64,000 bases of DNA from Forficula auricularia (lineage: Eukaryota; Arthropoda; Insecta; Dermaptera; Forficulidae): positions 2,054,575-2,118,574 of the forward strand of contig JALMQS010000073.1 of assembly GCA_024734495.1 (NCBI GenBank), given 5' to 3'. This document shows, one piece after another, positions 1 through 9,640 of the stretch. Made by a program: the position numbers and the translations under genes. The notes under the pieces are model-generated. The model saw only the letters and a list, made by a program, of their open reading frames with translations. It ran no database searches and was not told the DNA's origin. Position 1 is the stretch's first letter. Each line of letters starts with the position of its first letter.

Positions 1-1
1 C

Positions 2-142
2 AGTGTCCCTTTCGAACCAGCCTCTCCCCAGCAACAAGATACTTCCAAGATACAACAAGGTTGTTCCCCGGCCAGAGTGTACTCTGGTAAACCTCAACGC
101 ACTCGTAGAAAGCCAGCCTACCTCGAAGATTACGAGCTATAA
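2..142 (+). pseudogene. C-terminal end of a Ty3/gypsy-like Pol polyprotein (partial)
   Basis: The open frame runs in from the left edge and stops at TAA 140-142. Its last 46 residues are proline-, glutamine- and arginine-rich and end in a PAYLEDYEL tail. The gypsy-like Pol at 2378-2791 ends in a similar PPAYLKDY tail, so I read this as the integrase C-terminus of a related element. It is followed directly by a purine-rich tract (145-158) and an LTR. Only the tail is in the window, so I cannot say whether the element is intact. Confidence 0.7.
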
Positions 143-158
143 TTTTGGAGGGGGAGAA

Positions 159-331
159 TGTCATAGTTAATAGTATCTAAGCTTCCTACATTATCATGTA
201 TGCGGTGTTTCTTGTTTTGTTTATTGAATCGCATTGTTATTATTATTATTCTCTATACTCATGTTTCTCTTTTGTATTAATCTTTAAGTTAATAAAAACC
301 TAATACAGGTCGTTTTGTCTAATTCTTTACA
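159..331 (+). repeat. 3' LTR of the gypsy-like element at the left edge
   Basis: The 173-bp segment begins TGTCATAG right after the polypurine tract GGAGGGGGAGAA and ends TTTACA, so it has the TG...CA termini of an LTR. It carries AATAAA near 289. Its 3' third resembles the LTR of the second element (2225-2357) in layout: AATAAA, an AATACAGG-like stretch, then a T-rich end in CTTTACA. Confidence 0.7.
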
Positions 332-640
332 GATTCTAATTTGGATTTTCTGTTTGTAAATAAATAATGATGGGATATATGATGACCTCACATAAGGGTC
401 AAATATCTAATTATAATGTAATATATAGAAAAGATTTATATAAACTCATTACTTTCATTCTGAAACTTTTGGGTCCAGGCACGTTAAAAATTCGCATGAA
501 GCTAAAAGAAATTTTTATTTTTGACAAGGCTTGGTTCGATCACATATGTGTACCGCATTTTGTGTATAACTGTAAGTCTAAATAACCAACTTGGTCAACT
601 TATAATTTTTTATAAAAAAAAAAAAATATATCAATTAACA
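332..640. other. Intergenic, AT-rich
   Basis: I see no gene or recognisable repeat boundary. The short open frame at 367-585 has no recognisable domain and no splice context. Confidence 0.5.
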
Positions 641-778
641 TCCATTTGTAAAAATTTTTTTAGCCTAATTGACTGAAGATGGCCAAATAAAATTTAGGCC
701 GAAACGTCTCATTAAAGGTGTTTTATTGAACCCAGTGATTCCATCTTTGGCTGATACCTCCTCCTTCATCTAGTATAA
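641..778 (+). mobile_element. Hammerhead-bearing repeat, one inverted arm only
   Basis: The segment holds a hammerhead-like core (667-713) followed by an arm at 718-775 that ends in CTCCTCCTTCATCTAG. The same arm occurs twice, inverted, around a related core at 47151-47334. Here the left arm is missing and the right end abuts a Harbinger-like fragment. I infer a truncated member of the palindromic hammerhead class. Confidence 0.55.
667..713 (+). ncRNA. Hammerhead ribozyme-like motif
   Basis: CTGAAGA is at 673-679. Stem II pairs GGCC 681-684 with GGCC 697-700, with A/T pairs inside, and GAAA is at 701-704. The cleavage triplet GTC is at 706-708. Helix I pairs ATTGA with TCATT with one mismatch. 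Stem III is minimal (AC/GT with no loop), so a single copy may cleave poorly. The core matches the known hammerhead consensus, but activity is inferred. Confidence 0.6.
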
Positions 779-1186
779 AATTTAATATGTACTTATTCAA
801 TACATTTCAAATTTTTAAAATTACATGATTTGTCTCAGTTTTGTTGTATCTATATATTTACTTTTTTACCACTTTATTTTTATATGATTAAATAGAAAAA
901 AAATTTTTGATTGTTTTTAAATAATAAAAGAATACAAGACATTCATTTATTTAATGAATACAAAACAAAATAAATCTAAAGGTAATTGTTTTTTTTTTCT
1001 AAAAATAACTAAAATGTAGGGAATTTGGCCGTTGCCAACCTATTTTCCAACCCTTGACTCAGGGTGAGCTAACTCGACTCTATTTTGATTTATGAAATTC
1101 ATATTGTTTGAAACTCCAGGGTAACTCTCAACCTAGAGTTGAGTAAGCCGAGGATTAGTTTTTTTTTTTTATGAAACTGGGCCTTA
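779..1186 (+). mobile_element. PIF/Harbinger-like element, non-coding fragment
   Basis: The sequence is closely repeated at 9045-9640, and its last third again at 8101-8424. The right end reads ATGAAACTGGGCC followed by TTA, which fits the TTA target duplication and GGGCC terminus of PIF/Harbinger elements. No transposase is visible in this copy. Confidence 0.5.
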
Positions 1187-2224
1187 GAGGCATAAGTCCT
1201 CGGTGGCTAGGTCCTCTAAACATCAATACAATCTAGCTACAACACATTAACAAACATCAATACAAATTAACTACAACAATTTAACACATAATAAACAAGT
1301 AGGTACAAAAAAAAGAAAAAGAAAATAGAAATCTATGCTCATTAACAAAAACATGACCATCAAAAGACAAAAAGTAATTTAAAAATTCCTCAAAAACCAG
1401 ATACCAGGAGCAAGCGACGCATTAGCCATCCCGGGATTTGCCATAAGTTGTTAATGAAACCTGGTCAAACCTTAACAAGGATGGTATGACCTCTCTCTAC
1501 CTCAGTTAATCTTTGCTTATGAGAAATAAATAAAATTGTGTACAACTCTAGAACTTTAGGACTTGACAAAATTTATAATTAGGAGACAGAGGACTATAAT
1601 CCCAAGTAGTAATAAATAGAATGTTCCACAAATCAATGCCAGATCCTACAAATGAATGCAAACCTACATATTAATATCTGAATTAAATAACTTGTAGGAA
1701 CCATTCTTCCCTAAATCATTATAATCTAAATAACCATCTGAATCATCCTCATAACAAAAACCACCACTGCTTTCAACACCTATACTTCTAGTCCCGACCT
1801 TGGATTGACTACTCCGTTCAACGATATTATCAAAAAAAAAAAAAAAAAATATTTTAAAAATAAACAAAATATTTACCTTAGCAATGCAGAGATTTCCTTA
1901 TTTCAGCCTAATTTCAAAACCAGCCCTTGCTTTTCCTATCTATAAATGGAAAGAAGAGTTAACAAACCCCCATCCCCAAAAGAGACAAAAAAGAACTAAT
2001 AAAAACCTACCAAAAAGCTTCAAATTCGTAAGACAGCTTTTTGTTTATCCACCAGACTTCAAAGAGACCTAAACTTACTTACGTAATGTAAATGATTCTT
2101 GTTTCAGGTATAGTTTTTTAATATTTTTTGAATAAATTGATCTTCAAATTTTTATATAGTGATATTGTAAAAAAAAATATTTTTCTGTTTATTGTTAATT
2201 GATCTGTATTTTAATGTTCTAAGT
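1187..2224. other. Intergenic, AT-rich, no gene seen
   Basis: About 1 kb with poly-A/T runs and short open frames (1664-1867 minus, 1884-2072 plus) that show no domain. The region ends where the gypsy-like element begins. Confidence 0.5.
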
Positions 2225-2357
2225 TGTAAGAATAAAGAAAGAGAAATCCCTTTTATTAAGGATTTATTTAACAGAAAACGCCTAATACAGAATGAATAAA
2301 TATAAACATAATCGTAAACAATCAAACAATACAAACGGCCTTCTAGATTTTATCACA
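2225..2357 (-). repeat. 3' LTR of the gypsy-like element
   Basis: Read on the minus strand it starts TGTGATAAAATC and ends TTCTTACA. A run of G (complement of C at 2361-2372) precedes it and serves as the polypurine tract, separated by four bases. It differs from the 5' LTR at about 6 of 133 positions, which indicates an old insertion. Confidence 0.85.
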
Positions 2358-2377
2358 ATTACCCCCCCCCCCCTTTA

Positions 2378-3819
2378 TTATTTAGAGATATAGTCCTTTA
2401 AATATGCTGGTGGTCTTCGGGGTCTTTCACTTCTTCTTGGAGTGGCCTCCTGGAGCCGAGTATCTTCATCTTCTTGAAAAGAAACCTCCTTGTTGATGTT
2501 TTCAGTATCTCCATCCTCTCGGATTATGTCTTCAGTTTTGTTTTCTTTTCCACCTTCATTTTCTTCCGAAAATTCGGCAGACGGGGCAAGATGCCTCGAA
2601 GAAACTGTGGTTTCGCGGCCATCTGGTAGCCGCACATAGGCAAAATCACCATTTCCTTCTAAAAGGGTTGCCTCTTCTACTAATGGATCATATTTGGAGC
2701 GGTTAAATTTTCGTATATATATTGATCCCGGAGTGAGTATCCATGAGGGCGTAGAAAGACCGTTATGAGAGCGTCTATTGAGACGAAACATTCTTTCATG
2801 TGGAGTTTCGTTTGTTGATGTGCAAAGAAGTGAGCGTATTGAATGTAGAGACTCCTGAAGTACCTACCAATTCCCAATCCGAAATGTGTAATTTTTTTGA
2901 TCCCAATGATAACTCGATCGCCTTCCAAATTATTTCGTTATATCTTTCAATTTGTCCATTTCCCATAGGATTAAAAGCTGTTGTACGGCTAGTTGCTATA
3001 TTCAAAGAGGATAAAAATTGTTTTAAATTTTGAGACATAAATGATAAACCTCTGTCCGAATGGATGGAAGAAGGTGTACAGAAAATTGAAAATAGTTGTT
3101 TAAAGCATGCAATAACTGTATCAGAAGTGATATTAGCACAAGAGAAGGCAAATGGAAATCAGAAATATTCATCAACAACTGTTAGAATAATTATATTGAT
3201 TGTGTGATTTTGATGGCAATGGTCCTTTGAAATCGATGATTAGGCTCTCAAATGGCGCGGTTGCTTTGATTAGGGTTCCTGTATGTTTATGAGATTTAGG
3301 CTTGATTTCAACACAAATCTTTCAGGATGATACAATTCTCCTAATATCTTCAATAGAAAAGGGTAGATTTTTGCTCCTCACCCAGAGATTCATTCTTCTA
3401 ATTCCTGGATGACAAAGCGATTCATGAATGTGTTTAAGTTTGTTTTCGTCCACTTGTATAGATGAAGTTATTCTCGAAAGAGCATCAGCCGTAACGTTAT
3501 CTTTACCCGGTCTATAAACTATGTCGTAGATAAAACATCTAGGCACCATCTCATGATTTTTTCATTCTTAACTTTTCCTGGAAGTTTCTAATCAAACATA
3601 AAAGACACGGATTTTTGATCAGTAATAAGACGAAAAGCTCGACCTAGTAAATAGCGCCTCCATTTGCGAATAGCTTCTACGATTGCATAGGCTTCTTTTT
3701 CAATTGAAGAGTGTTTTTGTTCCGCAGAAGAAAGCGTTCGTGAGAAAAATGCCACTGGTCTACCCAGTTGACAAAAGGTAGCTGCTATAGCCATCTCTGA
3801 AGCATCAGTCTTGACTGTA
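2378..3819 (-). pseudogene. RNase H and integrase portion of the gypsy-like Pol
   Basis: On the minus strand from 3819 downward there is an RNase H start (KTDASEMAIAA...), a FFSRTLSSAEQKHSSIEKEA block and a TDQKS motif. Next comes an integrase zinc-binding motif of the H-H-C-C type around 3322-3549 (HIHESLCHPGIRRMN). The integrase core carries SDRG (second Asp) and NGQIERYN (catalytic Glu) near 2900-3060. A basic, proline-rich C-terminus ends at 2378. Several stops and frame changes separate these blocks, so no continuous protein is encoded. Integrase normally inserts the cDNA; this copy should be inactive. Confidence 0.8.
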
Positions 3820-4580
3820 AAAAATTTTTAAGAAAAAAATAAAAACCGACTTCAAAAAATTAAGTGCAACAAATATAAAAATACACTAAAAGGTATAAAA
3901 TAATTATTATCTTATTTAGTTACAACTAAACGACGAAATATTAACACGAAATTACTTTTTAAAGTCGGTGCCAAACAAACTATACCTATAAGCGAGCGTA
4001 CCAGCCAAACGTACTAAGTAAGATCCGTCGAGTGCGATTCATAAAAGGTATATGTTTGGCACCAACTTCAAAAAGTAATTTCGTGTTAATATTTCGTCGT
4101 TTAGTTGTAACTAAATAAGATAATAATTATTTTATACCTTTTAGTGTATTTTTATATTTGTTGCACTTAATTTTTTGAAGTCGGTTTTTATTTTTTTCTT
4201 AAAAATTTTTATTTTTCTCTTTTTAGTGATGTTATTAATAGTGATTATATCATCAGAACTTGACCAAATTAATATGACACCATCCCTAAGACACCCCCTT
4301 TCGGATAAAAAATGAACCATCGAAATCGGTTCATAAACAAAGAGGTTAGGTCTAAACAAACCTAAACAAACCTAATAAAAAAGGTCTAATACCTATGAAA
4401 AAAAATCGAAAAAAAAATGGGACCAATCGGAAGCTAGACTGGACCCAATGCAAAAAAAATTTTCAAAATCGGTTGACAATTGGCGGAGATATGAGGTAAC
4501 ATAGGCACAAAAAAAAAAAAAAAAAAAAAAAAAATTCAATCGAATAGAGAACCTCCTCCTTTTTTGAAGTCGGTTAAAAA
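3820..4580. mobile_element. Foldback element nested in the gypsy-like RNase H
   Basis: Two inverted arms (about 3834-3985 and 4045-4205) flank a spacer of about 60 bp. Distal to the second arm lies unique sequence ending in an A27 run and TTTTTTGAAGTCGGTT (4562-4577), which is the inverted complement of the left end AACCGACTTCAAAAAA. It separates the RT C-terminus (minus strand, ending ...DNEAPF) from RNase H (TVKTDASE...), so it inserted after the gypsy element. A short TAAAA duplication may flank it. Confidence 0.7.
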
Positions 4581-5250
4581 GGAGCTTCATTATCGATTGA
4601 TGTAATAACGGCATTCTCTATATCTAATTTTAAATCATTGAAAGCTTTAATTGCTTCATCCAAAAATGGAAAGCTGGAATGTATTAGTGGACCGATTTTT
4701 TTAGAAAATTGATGAATAAAATTTAAAAAATGAGAAAACATACCTAATGTCCTTTTTAATGCTGAAGAATCTTGCGGTACAGGCATATCTCTTAATGGTT
4801 TGAGTCTTTCCGGATCTGGTTTTAATGTTTTGTTATTTATAATATATTCTAATAGACTGATTGTTCTGAGTGAAAAAGAACTCTTTTCATTATTTATAGA
4901 TAAATTATATTTACTTGCACCTGCCATAAACTTTTTTAGGTTCTCATCATGATGTTCTTGGTTTCTTCCGCATATTATTACATCATCTAGATATGCATAA
5001 GTTTTTTTTAAATTTTCAGTTCGGATTATATCATCAATTACTCTTTGAAAAGCAGCTACTCCATTTGTTACCCCAAACGGAATTCTTTTAAATTGAAACA
5101 ACTGACCACAAGCTTCAAATGTAGTGTAAATTCTATCCTCAGTTTTTATAGGTATTTGATGATAAGCTAAACACAAATCAATCGTACTAAATATATTGAA
5201 TTGTGCAAATTTGTTTACGATGTCATCTATTCGGGGTAAGGGATCCTCTC
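4574..5250 (-). pseudogene. Reverse transcriptase of the gypsy-like element (5'-truncated)
   Basis: The minus-strand frame includes the STIDL box and AYHQIPI just after it, FKRIPFGVTNGVAAFQR, and the catalytic YLDDVIICG box (Y-L-D-D). It continues to the thumb and connection (LGMFSHFLNFIHQFSK). These are the palm motifs of Ty3/gypsy RT. The frame begins near 5248 with PLPRIDDIV, where an intact RT would have an upstream fingers domain and protease. Those are absent, so the enzyme is incomplete. Confidence 0.85.
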
Positions 5251-5660
5251 AAGCTTGAGTTGTTTGACATAAAAGAATTTAGTCTTTTTGATTTTAAGTC
5301 GATTCTTCCACGTTTTAAGTAGAGGTTGCCATTAATAGTCAAAACATCAAAAATGAAATGCAATAAGGTTATTCCTCTAGTATTAGATAAGAATCGATCG
5401 TTATTTTTGATTTTAAGCCGATTCCTCCATGTCTTCAGCAATGGTTACCAATAATAATCGAAGGGTCAAAAATCTAAGGTAGAATTATTATTCCTCAAGT
5501 ATTAGATGAGAATCAATCGCTATTTTTGATTTCAAGTCGATTCATCCATGTCTTAAGCAATGATTACCAATAATAACCGAAATGTCAAAAATCCAATGTA
5601 GAATTGTTATTCCTCGACTGTTAAATGAGAATCGATCATTATTTTTGTATTAAAGTCAAC
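5250..5660. repeat. Three-copy tandem repeat inside the gypsy-like element
   Basis: Three units of about 119 bp start near 5285, 5404 and 5523, each opening TTTTTGATTT(T/C)AAG. A fourth start at 5642 is truncated. Units share GTCGATTC and CTCAAGTATTAGATGAGAATC-like blocks and are clearly diverged. The array occupies the place of protease and the RT N-terminus. Confidence 0.75.
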
Positions 5661-5769
5661 ATGAACTGCAAATTGCAAGTGATATCTGATTTATATAAAG
5701 GAATAAACATATTAATATTTCAAATGAATTTGGATAAAGTTTAGCAACGATCCGTTGCAGTTTATTTTC

Positions 5770-6524
5770 TTAAATAAGTTTAAATTTAGACTGACATACC
5801 TTCGAATAATGGCCGAGCTTCTTACAAAGGTTACAGGTAGCATTCCGAGCAGGACATCTTTCTCGAGAATGCCTATCGAATCCACAAAAATAACATCTTG
5901 TATTAACGGCGGCTGAAGTATCATTTGTTATTGGAAAAGAATGGTCTAATACTTCAGAACATCTTGAATCTGATGTTGGGTTTACCGTTATTGGAAGTTG
6001 ATATGCTTGAGAATGTTTTTGAACCAATTCTAACGTACGAGCTTGTTCATAAGCTTCTTTCAATGTAAGTGCAGAATCTTCTAGAAGTCGTTGCCGAATA
6101 AAAGAAGACGAAAGACCACTAATAAGGGAATCTCTTATAGAATCATCTCGATTTTCTCAGCTGTTACAGCTTTATAATTACATTTGTTACCGAGAACTTT
6201 CAAAGTTTCAAGATATTCATCGATGGACTCATCTGAATGTTGATTTCTGGATGCGAGCTCATATCGTGCAAAAACTTCATTGATTGGCTTTATATAAAGG
6301 TACCTTAAGATTTCCACACCACCCTTATATGTTTTGCAATTATCTAAAAGCACGTAAATTTCAGGAGATACGTGGTTGATTAGAAGTTTCAATTTATCAT
6401 CTTCCTCCGCTTTAGTCGCTAAGGCGAAATTCTGAAAAGTTGTATACCAATGAAGCCATAGTCGAGGGGCTGAATTCGAATTCGGTGGTAATTCCAATAG
6501 TTCGGGTTTAAAATTTCGATCCAT
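5770..6524 (-). pseudogene. Gag of the gypsy-like element
   Basis: The minus-strand start at 6524 opens a 129-residue capsid-like frame (WLHWYTTFQNF, KLKLLINHVSPEIY, SIDEYLETLKVLG). After a frame break near 6135 the frame resumes (6063-5770) with two zinc knuckles, CYFCGFDRHSRERC and CNLCKKLGHYSKVC (CCHC type). The order capsid then nucleocapsid is normal for Ty3/gypsy Gag. The break means no full Gag is made from this copy. Confidence 0.85.
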
Positions 6525-6536
6525 TATGATTTTATG

Positions 6537-6610
6537 ATTTTCTGTTAAATAAATTGTAAGAATAAATAACGAGAAAACCCTTTTATTAAGGTTTTATTTA
6601 ACAGAAAACG
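6537..6610 (-). promoter_or_regulatory. Putative self-priming PBS and complementary LTR segment
   Basis: The 16 bases next to the inner edge of the 5' LTR (6538-6553, one base after the LTR) are the exact reverse complement of 6593-6608 inside the LTR (TTTATTTAACAGAAAA on plus). In the transcript the LTR segment would lie at or near the 5' end, about 26 nt after a TATA-like box, and could anneal to the PBS. This is the arrangement known from the self-priming fission yeast Tf1 element. The complementarity is seen directly; the priming role is inferred. Confidence 0.55.
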
Positions 6611-6687
6611 TCTAATACAGAATGAATAAATATAAACATAATCGTAAACAAACAAACAATACAAACGGCCTTCTAGATTTTATCACA
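6555..6687 (-). repeat. 5' LTR of the gypsy-like element
   Basis: Near-identical partner of 2225-2357. On the minus strand it holds a TATA-like TATATTTA (complement of 6627-6634). The segment complementary to the primer-binding region begins 26 nt further on (6608 downward). AATAAA signals follow inside the same LTR, which gives a short R-U5 region. Confidence 0.85.
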
Positions 6688-7389
6688 ACTTGACCACGAA
6701 ATGGTTTGTTTTTATTGTTTGATCTCAATCCCGGTCATTGAATTTTTAAATGAAGAAGGTCATTTTTTACTTTATTTCAATTTAAATCATCAATTAATAT
6801 TAATCATATTAATCCATCAAGGTCTTTCCTTCGCATATTAGATTAAATAAAAACAACGTCGCCTAAAATGAGCCCCACGCAAGCAGTTTGGCAATTCAGC
6901 AATATTGCATAAAAGAGTTATATAATATGTATCATATATATTGATAGATACTCTGTATTTTTATTATTCTTTGATAGGCATTTCAATTTTGAACAATAAA
7001 TTTATATTAATATATCATAACATCAAATAAATACATTTCTTCACAACAAATAATCTCAAAACATGTATTAAATATCCCAACGTTCCGGGAGAAATTCTCC
7101 TTTATCACTGTAAAATTGAAAAACTAGATCCTTTATAGAATAACAAGCTGCGAATCCCGCCTTCAGCAGGTAATTTGGTCACCAAGACAATTTATATAAT
7201 TGTTTTTAAGGAATTTGGTGTTGGTACTTGGTGAAACATTTTTATCCAATAATTTATATAATTGTCTATATCAAAATATTTAATTTTTTAGTATTGCTTT
7301 CTAAACCTTAGAGAAATCAACTTTTTTTTTCAAATTCTATTGATAAAGGAAGAATTTCTCCTGAAGAATTGGGTTTAAAATTAACGTTT
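6688..7389. repeat. Intergenic with a decayed palindromic repeat
   Basis: Segments at about 7085-7110 and 7343-7365 are inverted copies (GGAGAAATTCTCCTTTATC type). A stretch at 7201-7250 matches the left end of the palindromic hammerhead element at 19798. The sequence after 7361 (CTCCTGAAGA...ACGTT) looks like a decayed hammerhead core lacking GAAA. No gene is seen. Confidence 0.4.
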
Positions 7390-7800
7390 TAATATTTAAT
7401 AGATGTTTGAATGAGGGAACTATGCCTATTGGCTGGAAATGAGCGTTAGTTATTCCTGTTTATAAAGAGGGATATAAGAGCTTAGATTGTAATTATAGGC
7501 CAGTGAGTTTGACAAGTCTGGTGGGAAAGATTTTAGAAATGTTGATAGACTCTCGTATCCGCTCGTATTTGGAAGGGCAAGGATGGTTCTATCATAGGCA
7601 ACATGGTTTTAGAAAAAAATATTCCTGTAATTCTCAATTAGTTTCTTTTATTCAGGATTTACAGGAAGCTATGGATAAAAGTCCATGTGTAGATGCAGTA
7701 TTTTTGGACTTTGCCAAGGCTTTCGATAAAGTTAGTCATAAAATTATTTTAGAAAAATTAAACTCGTCAGGGTTGTCTGTTAAGTTAATTAAATTTTACA
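7390..7800 (+). pseudogene. Non-LTR retrotransposon reverse transcriptase fragment (jockey/CR1-like)
   Basis: The plus-strand frame holds NYRPVSLTSLVGKILEMLI (RT motif 2/2a), QHGFRKKYSCNSQL and VFLDFAKAFDKVSH (catalytic Asp motif A). An in-frame TGA lies upstream (about 7439). Homology ends near 7800, where unrelated AT-rich sequence begins. It is a truncated LINE remnant, about 130 residues of the RT fingers and palm, without endonuclease or YADD box. Confidence 0.85.
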
Positions 7801-7946
7801 GTGAAAGCAAAGATTTAAGTATCTTTTTTTTGAAAAAAGATGGAAATTTTTTCAAAAATCAACCCAGATCTAAAATATTAATAAATGAATTTATCTTTAA
7901 GGACCAATCATAGATTTTAGAGAAAATATTTTTACATTGCATATCA

Positions 7947-8034
7947 GAGAGGTTCGTCCCCTTAGGAATCGAACCCAAGCGCTAACTAAGCTTGCCGGGC
8001 CGTTAGCCAAACCCTTAAGACGAATCTCTCTCCG
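7947..8034 (-). repeat. Small foldback repeat with a Pol III B-box-like core
   Basis: The ends are inverted copies (AGAGAGGTTCGTCCCCTTAGG against CCCTTAAGACGAATCTCTCT). On the minus strand the interior has GGTTCGATTCC, an exact tRNA B-box, and TGGCTAACGG as a weak A-box. It does not fold as a convincing tRNA cloverleaf. It may be a SINE head or a tRNA-like foldback. Confidence 0.45.
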
Positions 8035-8100
8035 ACATGCAACATATATAAGAATTATAGCTAAAGATTCACTCCCTTCAACTCGAAAGGAATAGTAAAA

Positions 8101-8424
8101 AATCAGGCTAAACTTATGAAATTCATATTGTTTAGTGTAATAATAAGTATGGACTTCAGGTTAATAATATATGAAGACAGGTAACATTTTAACAGTAAGG
8201 TTTATTATAACAAAACATAATGATTACATTAAGATGGCTGATTCAAGGACTGGCTGATGGCATCAGTGTCAAGCCTGCCCTGCACAGCCATGCCAGGGCA
8301 GCCAACTGCGACAACATAAACTTAACAACTTAAACATTATGGCATTTGGAACTCCAGGGTAACTCTCAACCTAGAGTTGAGTAATCCGAGGATTAGTTTT
8401 TTTTATGAAACTGGGCCTTAAAAA
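8101..8424 (+). mobile_element. Harbinger-like fragment split by a ~210-bp insertion
   Basis: ATGAAATTCATATTGTTT near 8118-8136 and the block from 8349 (ACTCCAGGGTAACTCTC...) are adjacent in the copies at 1095 and 9547. Here roughly 8137-8348 separates them. The inserted piece starts near TGTAATAATAAG and ends near ATTATGGCA, so a solo LTR is possible. The right end is the ATGAAACTGGGCC-TTA terminus. Confidence 0.5.
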
Positions 8425-8769
8425 AAAGATAGGGTGATCGCAGACTTAACCCCTCTATCTATAACTCCCCGAACTTGGTGGATGATTTATCCTGGAGATA
8501 AACCTGTGTTTATTTACATTAGAAAAACATTGTATAGGTTAGTTGTTCAAATCATAATAATTCAAAACAAATCGTTATATTATTTATTTTTATAATATTA
8601 TTATTATTATTTATATATAATATTAAATATAGCCAAATATACCTATATAAATGTATATAGAATTTTAATTTATGTTAACACGGAATTAGAATAAAACAAA
8701 AGAATTCATTATATAGGTATATTTTTTAAAAGTAAATATCTAATAATTTAAATTAAAAAAAAATTCCAA
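8425..8769. other. AT-rich spacer
   Basis: Microsatellite-like TTA and TA runs; no gene seen. It may be the decayed body of the Harbinger-like element whose Myb-like frame follows. Confidence 0.35.
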
Positions 8770-9042
8770 CTAAAATCTAAGAAAGCAGATATTTCTAATA
8801 AATATAGTAGTTAAATTTTTATATTTATTTCGTAGAATAAAATTAGATCGGAAACGATTGGAGTCAGCATTAAATTCTGATGCCAAATCATCCCATATTT
8901 TTTTATTCTTTAAATTAGAATCGGAAACTGAACGCTTAGATTCTAACACATCTTTATATTTATTAACGAGAAAAACAAGACGTTTCTCCTCTTCTATTGT
9001 GAAATTGGGAGTTCTTTTACTCTTAATTAAAGATTGGTCCAT
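8770..9042 (-). CDS. Myb/SANT-like DNA-binding protein of a Harbinger-type transposon
   Basis: The 90-residue minus-strand frame opens MDQSLIKSKRTPNFTIEEEK. It shows the tryptophan-poor helix pattern of Myb/SANT-like or MADF-like domains (EEKRLVFLVNKYKDVLE, KKIWDDLASEF, LRNKYKNL). PIF/Harbinger transposons encode such a protein beside the transposase, where it binds element ends and aids nuclear import. It lies about 600 bp from a Harbinger-like terminus (9640) and reads away from it. The C-terminus runs into unrelated residues, so the frame is probably truncated and no transposase was found nearby. Confidence 0.6.
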   Translation of the reverse strand: MDQSLIKSKRTPNFTIEEEKRLVFLVNKYKDVLESKRSVSDSNLKNKKIWDDLASEFNADSNRFRSNFILRNKYKNLTTIFIRNICFLRF

Positions 9043-9640
9043 TTTCTATCTAAAATTTAATATTCACTTATTCAATACATTTCAAATTTTTAAAATAACA
9101 TGATTTGTCTAAGTTTTGTTGTATCTATATATTTAATTTTTACCACTTTATTTTTATATGATTAAATAGAAAAAAAATTGATTGTTTTTAAATAATAAAA
9201 GAATACAAGACATTCATTTATTTAATGAATACAAAACAAAAATAATCTAATTTTTTCTAAAAATAACTAAAATGTAGGGAATTTGGCCGTTGCCATCCTA
9301 TTTTCCAACCCTTGACTCAGGGTGAGCTAACTCGAATCTATTGTGTTTTATGAAATTCATATTTTTTTTTTTTTTTTTTTTGGCTTTTCGGCCTTTCTAG
9401 CCATAAGCCTAATTACGATACTAGTTATTATTTTTTTAAAATTTGTCTCTAGCCCCGGGGGTCAGATTTTAGCTGGATGCCTCGAGTCGGATTCGAACCC
9501 GGGTTAGCTCGCTGTCACGCTACCGCCTAGCCTATCTGAGCCCCCCATGAAATTCATATTGTTTGAAACTCCAGAGTAACTCTCAACCTAGAGTTGAGTA
9601 AGCCGATGATTAGTTTTTTTTTATGAAACTGGCCCTAAGC
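9043..9640 (+). mobile_element. Harbinger-like element end, interrupted by a SINE
   Basis: Close copy of 779-1186, continuing to ATGAAACTGGCCC-TAA near 9638. A SINE (9364-9546) sits at ATGAAATTCATATT, which is duplicated on both sides (9350-9363 and 9547-9560). The uninterrupted copy at 1 kb shows the empty site. Confidence 0.6.
9364..9546 (-). mobile_element. tRNA-derived SINE, copy 1
   Basis: On the minus strand it starts GGGGGGCTCAGATAGG. It has an A-box-like TAGGCTAGGCGGTAG and an exact B-box GGGTTCGAATCC, then CTGACCCCCGGGGCTAGAG, and ends GGCCGAAAAGCC plus poly-A. A perfect 14-bp target duplication flanks it. Pol III promoter boxes, the tail and the duplication define a SINE mobilised by LINE machinery. 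Confidence 0.85.

Larger units (their letters stand above)
2225..6687 (-). mobile_element. Defective Ty3/gypsy-like LTR retrotransposon
   Basis: The 4.46-kb element lies on the minus strand between two 133-bp LTRs (2225-2357 and 6555-6687) that differ at about six positions. Gene order is gag, reverse transcriptase, RNase H, integrase, as in Ty3/gypsy elements. It is broken in three ways. A protease and the first part of RT are absent, replaced by a tandem repeat (5250-5660). A foldback element interrupts RT/RNase H (3820-4580). Gag and Pol carry frame breaks. I could not find a convincing target-site duplication at the outer LTR edges. Confidence 0.85.

Noticed and set aside
2225..6687. An intact, active LTR retrotransposon
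   Set aside because: Protease and RT N-terminus are missing, RNase H is split by an insertion, Gag and Pol have frame breaks, and the LTRs differ at about 4-5%.
9364..9546. A tRNA gene suggested by the A and B boxes
   Set aside because: Three dispersed copies with target duplications and poly-A tails identify it as a SINE, and no full cloverleaf forms.
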